DNA of 9,754 nt from Crocinitomicaceae bacterium (GTDB lineage: Bacteria > Bacteroidota > Bacteroidia > Flavobacteriales_G > Salibacteraceae): NCBI GenBank assembly GCA_018623405.1, contig JAAZVO010000086.1, positions 1 to 9,754 on the forward strand, written 5' to 3'. The notes beneath the pieces were generated by a model. The model searched no databases and was not told where the DNA came from. It saw only the letters and a program-made list of their open reading frames with translations. Every line of letters starts with the position of its first letter. Positions within the stretch are counted from its first letter, which is position 1. Below, piece by piece: positions 1 to 7,078 of the stretch. The position numbers and the translations under genes are program-made.

Positions 1-370
1 AATTTCTTTCTTGCAAATATGGGTGGGGAACTATAAGATTTTTGGTATGGATGATTTTTTTTTCGAAAAAAAGTAAATCAATGTCCATTGTTCTTTGTTC
101 CCATTTTTTTTGGATTGTTCTATCTCTTCCAAATAGTTTTTCAATTGTTTCAATTTGCTTTAAAATTTGACTAGGATTAAGGGAAGTTTCAACCTTTATT
201 ACAGAATTAATAAAATCAGGTTGGTTGGTTTTACCCCAAGCTTTGGTTTTATAAAAGCTTGATTGTTGTACAATTCTTCCGATTTGTTTCTCTATAAACT
301 CATTGCACTTTATCAATTGAGAAAGTATTTCTCCTTGATTGCCTCCTAAACCTAAAAATATGTATTTCAT
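1..370 (-). CDS. folK: HPPK, folate biosynthesis pyrophosphokinase (partial, 3' end outside window)
   Basis: Cytoplasmic 6-hydroxymethyl-7,8-dihydropterin pyrophosphokinase. It transfers pyrophosphate from ATP to the pterin just before dihydropteroate synthase in folate synthesis. The 123 visible residues start MKYIFLGLGGNQGE, the usual first strand and Gly-rich turn of the family. They continue with FYKTKAWG (39-46) and QPDFINSV (50-57), the pterin-binding segment, then QRTMDIDLLFF (92-102) with the two Mg-binding Asp at 96 and 98, and VPHPYLQERN (114-123), where the frame runs off the left edge. Family members are about 150-170 residues, so roughly the last quarter is missing; whether a further domain is fused cannot be seen. 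The residues just before the Arg (WEQ) differ from the common W-G/A-P form, but the metal ligands are kept. It is divergent from sppA with 99 bp between start codons. Identification is by motif, with high certainty. Confidence 0.93.
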   Translation of the reverse strand, partial: MKYIFLGLGGNQGEILSQLIKCNEFIEKQIGRIVQQSSFYKTKAWGKTNQPDFINSVIKVETSLNPSQILKQIETIEKLFGRDRTIQKKWEQRTMDIDLLFFEKKIIHTKNLIVPHPYLQERN

Positions 371-469
371 GCTAATTATCCCTTTAAACAAGTCTAGTGC
401 CTTTCCTGTAAAAACTACTTTTCTGCTTTAGCTTCACTTTAAATTTGGTGCAAATTAAACGTAACCCGT
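371..469. promoter_or_regulatory. folK/sppA divergent intergenic region
   Basis: These 99 bp separate two start codons pointing away from each other and must hold or touch both promoters. On the plus strand there is a full TAnnTTTG match (listed separately). On the minus strand the best candidate for folK is TAGACTTG at 396-389, one mismatch from the consensus and 18 nt before the folK ATG. No clear -33 TTG is seen for either gene. No Shine-Dalgarno sequence is present before either start. I see no operator-like palindrome. Confidence 0.5.
440..447 (+). promoter_or_regulatory. Candidate sppA promoter, -7 element TAAATTTG
   Basis: TAAATTTG matches the Bacteroidetes -7 consensus TAnnTTTG at every fixed position. 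It ends 22 nt before the sppA ATG, the same distance as the candidates before etfB and pdhB. No TTG lies at the expected -33 distance, so the call rests on the -7 element and its placement. Confidence 0.5.
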
Positions 470-2308
470 ATGAAAAGTTTTTTTAAATACACATTAGCTG
501 CAGTTTTAGGATATTTTATTGCAGCATTTATAGTCATCATAGTTTCGATGGTGTTTATTTTCTCAGCAATTAGCAGCGCTGAAGATTCTTTTAAAGGAAA
601 GAAAGATTCAAAAATTAAAGAAAATACCATTTTAAAATTATCACTCAATTCACCTATTGTAGATAGGGCATCTAAAAACCCTTTTGATGAGTTAAATTTT
701 AATGGGAGTTTTGAGACAACAAAAAAGCTTGGTATCAGAGATGCTATTAAAGCAATTGAAAACGCTAAGCAAGATGTTAGGATTAAAGGTATTTACATGG
801 ACCTTTCGGGAGTAAATATGAATATGGCTAACATGGAGGAGTTTAGAAAGGTGTTGGTTGATTTTAAAACAAGCGGAAAGTTTATTTACGCTTACTCAGA
901 GTTTTACGACCAGCAATCTTATTACATGGCTGCCGTGGCAGATTCGATTTTTCTAAATCCTTATGGAGATCTTGATTTTAAAGGTTTAAGAACCGAACTG
1001 GCATTTCTAAAAAATATGCTCGAAAAAATTGAGGTTGATATGCAAGTAATTAGAGGTTCAAATAATAAGTTTAAAAGTGCTGTTGAGCCTTTCTTGTATG
1101 AAAAAATGAGCGATGCGAATCGAGAACAACTAAGCATTTTAATAAATACTTACTGGAATTACCTACTTGATGGTATAGCAGACTCAAGAAACCTTTCAAA
1201 AGATGAATTAAACAATATTGCTGATAATTTACTTGCTGCTAACCCTTACGAAGCTTTAAATTTAAAATTAATTGATGCCACCTTATATGAAGATGAGGTT
1301 ACGGCATTTTTAAAACAAAAAGCAGGAATTGATGAGGATGACGATCTCGAGTTTGCCGGCTTAAGCAAAATGGCTAAAACCAATCCGAAATTAGCTTCTA
1401 GTGAGGAAGATACCGAAGAAGAAAAACCTGAAAAACCTTGGGAAAAGAAAAAGGAGAAAATTGCAATAATTTATGCAGGCGGAGAGATTAGAAGTGGAAA
1501 TAGCGAACCAGATGTTATGGGGTCTGCAACTATTGCAAAGGCTATTAAAGATGCTAGAGAAGATTCTACCATAAAGGCTATTGTATTAAGAGTAAACTCA
1601 CCGGGTGGAAGTGCATTGGCCTCTGAGGTTATCTGGAGAGAAACCCAATTGGCGAAAGAAGCTAAACCATTTATTGTATCAATGGGAGGTGTCGCCGCTT
1701 CAGGCGGGTATTACATTTCTTGCGGGGCCGATAAGATTTTTGCTGATGCTACCACAGTAACAGGTTCTATTGGTGTTTTTGGAGTAATTCCAAACATGAA
1801 AGAAATGTTTAACAATAAGCTAGGAATAAACTTTGATGGTGTAAAAACCAACGAAAACGCAGATATTATGTCTGTAACTCAGCCTTTAACTGATTATCAG
1901 TATAAAGTAATCCAAAAGTCGGTAGATAGAGTTTACGCTACCTTTAAACAAAGGGTTGCAGATGGAAGAGGTTTAACAGTAGAGTATGTGGATTCAATAG
2001 GTCAAGGAAGAGTTTGGACCGGAATAAATGCATTAGATTTAGGCCTTGTTGATGAGCTTGGCTCGTTAGAAACAGCTTTGGCTTACGCTGCTGAGGTAGC
2101 AGGAATTGCAGATGAACCTAGCTACAAAGAATTTCCTAAAGAAGAAGATCCTTTTGAGAAATTCTTAAAAGAGTTTTCTGCTAATGCTAAAATGTGGTTT
2201 ATTGAGCAGGAGCTAGGCGAAGAAGTTAGATTATACAAAGAAGCAATGCGCTTTAAGGAGATGAAAGGAATTCAAGCTAGAATGCCTTACATCATTGAAG
2301 TAAACTAA
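470..2308 (+). CDS. sppA: Signal peptide peptidase SppA, 67K type
   Basis: Membrane-bound serine protease (family S49) that degrades signal peptides left in the inner membrane after secretion. At 612 residues it is the long, two-domain form, like E. coli SppA (618). One membrane segment at about residues 8-34 anchors it; the rest should lie on the periplasmic side. The N-terminal S49 repeat holds the general base Lys202 in FKSAVEPF (E. coli Lys209). The C-terminal repeat holds VNSPGGS (375-381) and the nucleophile Ser411 in MGGVAASGGYYIS (E. coli Ser409). The Lys/Ser dyad is thus split between the two halves, as expected, and the enzyme should be active. A charged linker, acidic then Lys-rich, joins the halves at about 288-330. 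The stop overlaps the stop of the convergent nucleoside transporter gene by 4 bp. The start is the only one giving the full membrane anchor. Confidence 0.95.
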   Translation: MKSFFKYTLAAVLGYFIAAFIVIIVSMVFIFSAISSAEDSFKGKKDSKIKENTILKLSLNSPIVDRASKNPFDELNFNGSFETTKKLGIRDAIKAIENAKQDVRIKGIYMDLSGVNMNMANMEEFRKVLVDFKTSGKFIYAYSEFYDQQSYYMAAVADSIFLNPYGDLDFKGLRTELAFLKNMLEKIEVDMQVIRGSNNKFKSAVEPFLYEKMSDANREQLSILINTYWNYLLDGIADSRNLSKDELNNIADNLLAANPYEALNLKLIDATLYEDEVTAFLKQKAGIDEDDDLEFAGLSKMAKTNPKLASSEEDTEEEKPEKPWEKKKEKIAIIYAGGEIRSGNSEPDVMGSATIAKAIKDAREDSTIKAIVLRVNSPGGSALASEVIWRETQLAKEAKPFIVSMGGVAASGGYYISCGADKIFADATTVTGSIGVFGVIPNMKEMFNNKLGINFDGVKTNENADIMSVTQPLTDYQYKVIQKSVDRVYATFKQRVADGRGLTVEYVDSIGQGRVWTGINALDLGLVDELGSLETALAYAAEVAGIADEPSYKEFPKEEDPFEKFLKEFSANAKMWFIEQELGEEVRLYKEAMRFKEMKGIQARMPYIIEVN

Positions 2309-3609
2309 AGAATCATTCCTACAATGGTGGCAGAAAATAGTGAAGCTATTGTGCCACCAATTAAGGCTTTAAAGCCAAATTCAGATAATACTTTTCTTTG
2401 ATTGGGGGCTAGTGATCCTATGCCCCCAATTTGTATTCCAATGGAGGCGAAGTTGGCAAAGCCGCACAGCATGTAAGTTGCCATGATAATAGATTTTTGT
2501 TCAGTAAACACATTGGCTGCTTTTAGTGAAGCCAAACTTGTATAACCTACAAATTCAGAAGCAATAATCTTTTCTCCTAATAACTGCCCAACCAAGGTTA
2601 TATCCTCTTTAGCAACACCCAATATCCACATTAGTGGGGCAAATAAGTTACCTAAAATGAACTGCAGGTTTAATGCGGTAAATTTCCCATCCGAAACATC
2701 AACTACCCAACTGTTTAAGCCTGTCCAGCCACCTACAAGGTTAAAAGCATAATTAATCATGGCTATAAAAGCGAAAAACACCAATAGCATTGCACCAACA
2801 TTTACTGCCAATTTTAAACCTTCGGTAGTGCCATTAGATAGAGCATCCAAAAAATTGCTTCCTGCTTTTTCTTTTGATATTTCTATGTTAGAATTTATTT
2901 CCTCATTTTGAGGAACCAAGATTTTTGAAACCACAATAGCTCCTGGAGCTGCCATAATTGATGCTGCTAAAAGGTGCTTTGCAAAAAGTAACCTTTGCTC
3001 TGGGTCGTCTCCTCCCAAAAAACTAACATAGGCAGAAAGTACCCCGCCTGCAACTGTTGCCATACCTCCAATCATCACCAATAAAATTTCACTTTTATTC
3101 ATTTTGGAGAGGTATTCTTTTATCATTAAAGGAGACTCTGTTTGACCTAAAAATATATTTCCTGCTACTGATAAACTTTCGGCACCTGATATTTTTAGAA
3201 GCTTTGTAAATATCCATGCCAACCCAATTACCACCTTTTGAATAATTCCCAAATAGAATAGCACTGAAGTTAATGCGGAAAAGAAAATGATGGTAGGTAA
3301 AACTTGAAAGGCAAAAATGAAACCGAAAGATTCAATATTCATCATTCCTCCGAAAAGGAAAATGCTACCTTCAGCAGTAAAGTCTAATATTTTTACGAAA
3401 AAAGTGCCAAGGCTTTCAAAAAAGTACTGTACAAAGGGAACTTTAAGTACAGAAATAGCCAAAATCAATTGAAAGAGCAGTCCTACTCCTACAATTTTCC
3501 AAGGAATTTGCTTTTTGTTATTGCTAAATAACCAAGCTAGGCCAACTAAAAAAGCTAAACCGATTAATCCTTTTACGATACTTAAAAATGAAATGGCAGC
3601 TAGTAACAT
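2305..3609 (-). CDS. NupC/CNT-family concentrative nucleoside transporter
   Basis: Inner-membrane symporter of 434 residues, a normal length for bacterial CNT proteins, which import nucleosides with Na+ or H+. The three family blocks are in order. An N-terminal membrane pair occupies about residues 8-60. The hairpin-1 motif GNIFLGQTESP is at 150-160, with Gly155, Gln156, Thr157 and Glu158 matching nucleoside-contacting residues of the Vibrio cholerae transporter. GEKIIASEFVGY at 345-356 carries the conserved Glu352, and CGFANFASIGI at 382-392 carries Asn386 and Ser389. The family motif is usually NEFVA; here it reads SEFVG, a mild variation. Keeping the Asn151 equivalent of the Na+ site suggests Na+ coupling, but this is inference. 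It is the last gene of the etfB-etfA-bfn operon, 18 nt after the previous stop, and its TAG stop overlaps that of sppA. Exact substrate range cannot be read from the sequence. Confidence 0.93.
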   Translation of the reverse strand: MLLAAISFLSIVKGLIGLAFLVGLAWLFSNNKKQIPWKIVGVGLLFQLILAISVLKVPFVQYFFESLGTFFVKILDFTAEGSIFLFGGMMNIESFGFIFAFQVLPTIIFFSALTSVLFYLGIIQKVVIGLAWIFTKLLKISGAESLSVAGNIFLGQTESPLMIKEYLSKMNKSEILLVMIGGMATVAGGVLSAYVSFLGGDDPEQRLLFAKHLLAASIMAAPGAIVVSKILVPQNEEINSNIEISKEKAGSNFLDALSNGTTEGLKLAVNVGAMLLVFFAFIAMINYAFNLVGGWTGLNSWVVDVSDGKFTALNLQFILGNLFAPLMWILGVAKEDITLVGQLLGEKIIASEFVGYTSLASLKAANVFTEQKSIIMATYMLCGFANFASIGIQIGGIGSLAPNQRKVLSEFGFKALIGGTIASLFSATIVGMIL

Positions 3610-3627
3610 CGGCTGCCAAAATAGAAA

Positions 3628-4230
3628 TTATTTCCTTCTATTTAACTCGTCTCTAATTTTTGAGGCAACTTCATAGTCTTCATTGGCAATTGCCTCTTCT
3701 AACTTTTTTTGAAGTTCATCATTAGGCAGTACTGTTATTTCATCGTCCTCAGTAATTTCACTGATTTCGATTTCTTCAGAAACTTTGGTGCTTGCTGTTA
3801 ACGTAGGGTCGTCATCTAAAACAATACCCGCATTCGATAAAATAAACTCATAGGTGTAAACAGGACAATTAAACCTAACAGCTAAGGCAATAGAATCTGA
3901 TGTTCTGGCATCAATTTCAATTGTTTTGTCGCTTCCTTTCTGCTTGCAAAGTAGTTTGGCGTAGAATATTCCTTCAACCAAATTATAGATAATTACCTCT
4001 TGGATGGTAATATCAAAAGACTCTGCAAAGGTTTTAAATACATCATGAGTCAAAGGTCTGCTAGATTTCATTTTTTCAATTTCGATGGCTATTGCTTGCG
4101 CCTCAAAATTTCCAATAATGATGGGTAATCTTCGCTTTCCTTTTTCTTCCCCTAAAATAAGGGCATACGCTCCAGATTGAGTTTGGCTATATGAAAGCCC
4201 TATAATCTTAAGTTTTATTTTTTCTGCCAT
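3628..4230 (-). CDS. Bifunctional nuclease family protein (DUF151) with C-terminal UVR motif
   Basis: A 200-residue cytoplasmic protein. Residues 1-135 are the BFN/DUF151 domain: KLKIIGLSYSQTQSGAYALIL near the N-terminus, RRLPIIIGNFEAQAIAIEIE (33-52) and DARTSDSIALAVRFNCPVY (107-125) are its recognisable blocks. A variable acidic linker follows at about 138-167. Residues 170-199 form a UvrB/UvrC-type helical motif (KKLEEAIANEDYEVASKIRD), which in UvrB/UvrC mediates protein contacts. This BFN+UVR arrangement is common in Bacteroidota. The name comes from a plant member with reported DNase and RNase activity; nuclease action by this bacterial form is not established, and I can infer only a nucleic-acid or regulatory role. 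Its start lies 2 nt after the etfA stop, so the two are probably translationally coupled. It shares the junction sequence TTAAGCATGGCAG with the etfB/etfA boundary. Confidence 0.9.
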   Translation of the reverse strand: MAEKIKLKIIGLSYSQTQSGAYALILGEEKGKRRLPIIIGNFEAQAIAIEIEKMKSSRPLTHDVFKTFAESFDITIQEVIIYNLVEGIFYAKLLCKQKGSDKTIEIDARTSDSIALAVRFNCPVYTYEFILSNAGIVLDDDPTLTASTKVSEEIEISEITEDDEITVLPNDELQKKLEEAIANEDYEVASKIRDELNRRK

Positions 4231-4232
4231 GC

Positions 4233-5201
4233 TTAAGAGGCAGCTTTATATTTTTTTACTGCGTCAACCAGCTTTGGAACAACATCAAAAGCATCACCAA
4301 CAATACCATAATCTGCAGCCTTAAAGAAGGGTGCTTCAGGGTCTTTGTTTATTACTACAATAACTTTGCTTCCATTTACTCCGGCAAGATGTTGTATTGC
4401 ACCTGAAATACCAATTGCAATGTAAAGGTTGGGTCTAATAGCAATTCCTGTTTGACCTACGTGCTCGTGATGTGGCCTCCAGCCAATATCAGCCACAGGT
4501 CTTGAGCATGCAGTAGCTGCGCCTAATTCTTTTGCAAGTTCGTCAACCATTCCCCAGTTTTCAGGACCTTTTAACCCTCTTCCTGCAGAAACTACAAGTT
4601 CTGCCTCAGTAAGCAAAATATCGCCATCGCCACCTTTAGTATGAATTTCTTTAATTCCGACTTTATTTTCTCCTAAGTCTGGGTTGAATTCAACAACTTC
4701 TGCATTATTTCCGTCTGCGTTTGTTTCTACAGAGTTTGGCAGAAGAGAAATTATTTTTTTATCGGTATTTATTTGATAATCAGCAAAGGCTTTACCGGAA
4801 AATACATTTTTTCTAACTGTAAAAGGCGCATAGCTTGATGGATAATCAATTGCCCCAGAAACAAGGCCTGCTTTTAATTTGGCAGAAAGCATAGGAGCAA
4901 TTGTTTTACCTGTGTGGTCAAAAGAAAAAATAAAAGTATCGGCGTTTACCTCTTCACCTGCAGCAGTTACCAATTTTAAGAGTTGGCTAGGATACATTTG
5001 ATCTAACCCTGAAGAAAAAAGCACTTTGCTTGCTCCATATTTTCCTAAAGCAGCAATATCTTCGGTTGAAATATTTCCATAGGTTACAACTACTGCATCT
5101 GTATTTTGGTTAGCTGCAATTTTACTTCCGTAGTTTATTGCTTCAAATGCTGATTTTACAACTTTTCCTTGATTAGTATCTGCGAAAATTAATACTGCCA
5201 T
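4233..5201 (-). CDS. etfA: Electron transfer flavoprotein, alpha subunit (FixB)
   Basis: FAD-binding subunit of the soluble EtfAB heterodimer, which carries electrons from acyl-CoA and other dehydrogenases to ETF:quinone oxidoreductase. At 322 residues it has the usual size. Domain I is at about 1-185. The FAD domain runs from about 200 on, with VSAGRGLK (204-211), SRPVADIGW (233-241), VGQTG (248-252), the ETF-alpha signature block LYIAIGISGAIQHLAG (259-274), and VINKDPEAPFFKAADYGIVG (283-302). These are the residues that hold FAD in the classical group. The last part of the signature reads IVVIN where the usual form has an Ala before Ile-Asn, a minor change. It follows etfB by 2 nt and precedes the BFN gene by 2 nt, so it sits in a tightly coupled operon. 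No bifurcating-type partner (FixC/FixX) is visible nearby; the short form fits ordinary respiratory ETF. Confidence 0.96.
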   Translation of the reverse strand: MAVLIFADTNQGKVVKSAFEAINYGSKIAANQNTDAVVVTYGNISTEDIAALGKYGASKVLFSSGLDQMYPSQLLKLVTAAGEEVNADTFIFSFDHTGKTIAPMLSAKLKAGLVSGAIDYPSSYAPFTVRKNVFSGKAFADYQINTDKKIISLLPNSVETNADGNNAEVVEFNPDLGENKVGIKEIHTKGGDGDILLTEAELVVSAGRGLKGPENWGMVDELAKELGAATACSRPVADIGWRPHHEHVGQTGIAIRPNLYIAIGISGAIQHLAGVNGSKVIVVINKDPEAPFFKAADYGIVGDAFDVVPKLVDAVKKYKAAS

Positions 5202-5203
5202 GC

Positions 5204-5944
5204 TTAAATAACTTTTGCTTCGTTGTGTAATAAATTGATTAACTCTTCCGGGTTTTCAGGGTCAATAAGTTTCACCTGTCCTTTTTCTGCAGGTAAACTG
5301 TAAGAAGAAATACTAGTTAATTCCTCTGCTTGAGTCGGTTCAACAACCTTTAATGGTTTTGTTCTAGCTGCCATTATTCCTCTCATATTTGGAATTCTTT
5401 GCTCTGCCATTCCTTTAGCGGCGCTTAAAACAAGAGGGGTATCTACCTCTAACTCTTCAGCTCCACCTTGAATATCTCTTTTTAATGTAGCCGTATTGCC
5501 ACTAATTTCTAAAGAGGTGGCTTGAGAAATATATGGGTAGTCTAGAATTGCTGCAATCATTCCTCCAACTTGAGAACCATTATAATTAATCGTTTCCTTT
5601 CCGGTTAATATCATATCAAATTGATTCTCCTTTGCATAATTTGCAATTTCATTGGCAACAAAAAACGCATCATTGGCCTCAGCGTTAATTCTTATGGCTT
5701 CGTCTGCACCAATAGCTAAAGCTTTTCTTAAAATAGGGTCGCAATCTGCTCCTCCTACAGTAATAATTGAAACACTTCCTCCACCTTGCTCTTTTAATTC
5801 AATTGCTCTAACCAAAGCATACCATTCATCATAAGGATTTACAATAAACTGTACACCTGCTTCATTGAATTTTGTATTGTTTTCGGTAAAAGAGATTTTA
5901 GTGGTTGTATCAGGGGCTTTACTTATACAGACTAAATATTTCAT
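5204..5944 (-). CDS. etfB: Electron transfer flavoprotein, beta subunit (FixA)
   Basis: Partner of EtfA and first gene of the minus-strand operon. It is 246 residues, as in other ETF beta subunits. It starts MKYLVCISKAPDTT and has NPYDEWYALVRAIELKE (36-52), GADCDPILRKALAIGADEAI (65-84) and the nucleotide-site segment LTGKETINYNGSQVGGMIAA (113-132). In many ETFs the latter reads GKQAIDDD..QTG; the NYNGSQVGG version is the one I associate with Bacteroidota. KRDIQGGAEELEVDTPLVLS (155-174) matches the ETF-beta signature, and EQRIPNMRGIMAARTKPLKV (181-200) is the region that in mammalian ETF forms the recognition loop for partner dehydrogenases. It is divergent from pdhB across 156 bp and has its own TAATTTTG promoter candidate. 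The start is supported by the normal N-terminus and by the promoter 22 nt upstream. Confidence 0.96.
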   Translation of the reverse strand: MKYLVCISKAPDTTTKISFTENNTKFNEAGVQFIVNPYDEWYALVRAIELKEQGGGSVSIITVGGADCDPILRKALAIGADEAIRINAEANDAFFVANEIANYAKENQFDMILTGKETINYNGSQVGGMIAAILDYPYISQATSLEISGNTATLKRDIQGGAEELEVDTPLVLSAAKGMAEQRIPNMRGIMAARTKPLKVVEPTQAEELTSISSYSLPAEKGQVKLIDPENPEELINLLHNEAKVI

Positions 5945-5966
5945 GCCTTTTTCAAAATTTGGAGTG

Positions 5967-5974
5967 CAAAATTA
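5967..5974 (-). promoter_or_regulatory. Candidate etfB promoter, -7 element TAATTTTG
   Basis: TAATTTTG on the minus strand fits TAnnTTTG exactly and lies 22 nt before the etfB ATG. The nearest upstream TTG is at 6001-5999, about 24 nt away, slightly longer than the usual -33 to -7 gap, so the -33 element is weak. Confidence 0.55.
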
Positions 5975-6045
5975 ATGATTAAAACGAACCATTCTTTACA
6001 AGGTTTTGGATTTGGAATTGTTCAATTTAAGTTTAAAAAATTTTA

Positions 6046-6078
6046 TTGTGGCCTATGTGGATGGGTGTATTAATTTTG
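6046..6078 (+). promoter_or_regulatory. Candidate pdhB promoter (TTG -33, TAATTTTG -7)
   Basis: A TTG at 6046-6048 and a TAATTTTG at 6071-6078 are separated by 22 nt, inside the range reported for flavobacterial sigma-A-type promoters. The -7 element ends 22 nt before the pdhB ATG, predicting a short leader of roughly 15 nt. This is the best complete promoter in the window. Confidence 0.6.
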
Positions 6079-6100
6079 TCGACTTAAAATTTTTGAGATT

Positions 6101-7078
6101 ATGCGAGTAATTCAATTCAGAGAGGCCCTAAACGAGGCAATGAGCGAAGAGATGAGAAGAGATAAAAATGTCTTTTTAATGGGTGAGGAGGTTGCTGAGT
6201 ACAATGGAGCCTACAAGGTGAGTCAAGGAATGTTGGATGAGTTTGGGCCTGATAGGGTAATCGATACTCCTATTGCTGAATTGGGTTTTGCCGGAATTGG
6301 TGTTGGTGCAGCAATGAATGGGTTACGACCAATTGTAGAATTTATGACTTGGAACTTTGCCATACTTGCTGCAGATCAAATCATTAACTCGGCTGCAAAA
6401 ATGTTACAAATGAGCGGTGGCCAATACCATGTTCCTATTGTTTTTAGAGGAGGAAATGGACAAGCAGGTCAGCTTGCTGCTACACACTCTCAAAGTTTTG
6501 AAGCTTTTTATGCTCACGTACCCGGATTAAAAGTTATTACTCCTTCAAACCCTTATGATGCAAAAGGTTTATTGAAGGCAGCTATTAGAGATGAAGATCC
6601 TGTTGTGTTTTTGGAATCAGAAAAAATGTACGGAGATAAAGGTGAGGTGCCTGATGGCGAATACCTTTTACCTATTGGAAAGGCTGATATCAAAAGAAAA
6701 GGAACTGACGTAACCATAGTGAGTTTTGGGAAAATTATGAAAATTGTTCATAAAGCTGCTGAAGAGCTTGAAAAGGAAGGTATTTCTTGCGAGGTAATTG
6801 ACTTGAGAACAATTAGACCAATGGATGCTGAAACAGTGGTAAACTCAGTTAAGAAAACCAATAGATGTTTAGTAGTTGAGGAGTCTTGGCCAATGGCAAG
6901 CATTTCATCTGAGATTGCCTACAGAATTCAAAGAGATGCCTTTGATTATCTAGACGCTCCAGTTAGACGATTAACACAAAGCGATACACCTTTTGCTTTT
7001 TCACCATCATTAATAGAAGAAGCATTACCAAACGAAGGTGATTTAATTAAAGTAGTAAAAGAGTTACTTTACAGATAA
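6101..7078 (+). CDS. pdhB: Pyruvate dehydrogenase E1 component, beta subunit
   Basis: Beta half of the thiamine-diphosphate-dependent E1 heterotetramer, which decarboxylates pyruvate and passes the acetyl group to the lipoyl arm of E2. It has 325 residues, normal for a separate E1-beta. The pyrimidine-binding domain fills residues 1 to about 180, with GEEVAEYNGAYKVSQGM (28-44), DTPIAELGFAGIGVGAAMNG (55-74) containing the cofactor-activating Glu60, and ATHSQSFEAFYAHVPG (127-142). A transketolase C-terminal domain follows at about 198-318 (DVTIVSFGKIM, EVIDLRTIRPMD). The N-terminal EEVAEYNGAYKVSQG form resembles pyruvate rather than branched-chain E1-beta, so I call it pdhB; a general 2-oxoacid E1-beta remains possible. 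The alpha subunit and E2 are not in this window and must be encoded elsewhere. The TAA stop touches the stop of the convergent lipoprotein gene with no base between. The start follows a good promoter. Confidence 0.93.
   Translation: MRVIQFREALNEAMSEEMRRDKNVFLMGEEVAEYNGAYKVSQGMLDEFGPDRVIDTPIAELGFAGIGVGAAMNGLRPIVEFMTWNFAILAADQIINSAAKMLQMSGGQYHVPIVFRGGNGQAGQLAATHSQSFEAFYAHVPGLKVITPSNPYDAKGLLKAAIRDEDPVVFLESEKMYGDKGEVPDGEYLLPIGKADIKRKGTDVTIVSFGKIMKIVHKAAEELEKEGISCEVIDLRTIRPMDAETVVNSVKKTNRCLVVEESWPMASISSEIAYRIQRDAFDYLDAPVRRLTQSDTPFAFSPSLIEEALPNEGDLIKVVKELLYR

Larger units (their letters stand above)
5945..6100. promoter_or_regulatory. etfB/pdhB divergent promoter region
   Basis: This is a 156-bp non-coding stretch between two divergent starts. 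The same 10-mer ATTAATTTTG occurs once on each strand (6069-6078 plus; 5976-5967 minus). Both copies contain a perfect TAnnTTTG -7 element, and both end 22 nt before the start codon they face. The interval between them is AT-rich, with no obvious operator palindrome. The arrangement would allow joint control of the etf operon and pdhB, but that is inference. Confidence 0.65.

Noticed and set aside
439..648. Minus-strand reading frame of 69 codons over the start of sppA
   Set aside because: It lies antisense to the sppA membrane anchor, resembles no known protein and covers the sppA promoter; it is a shadow frame.
2365..2376. Perfect palindrome GGCTTTAAAGCC
   Set aside because: It lies within conserved transporter coding sequence, has no loop and no T-run, so it is not called a terminator or operator; it is mentioned only in connection with transcript ends.
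5652..5834. Plus-strand reading frame of 60 codons inside etfB
   Set aside because: It is antisense to well-conserved EtfB sequence and has no start context or family resemblance.
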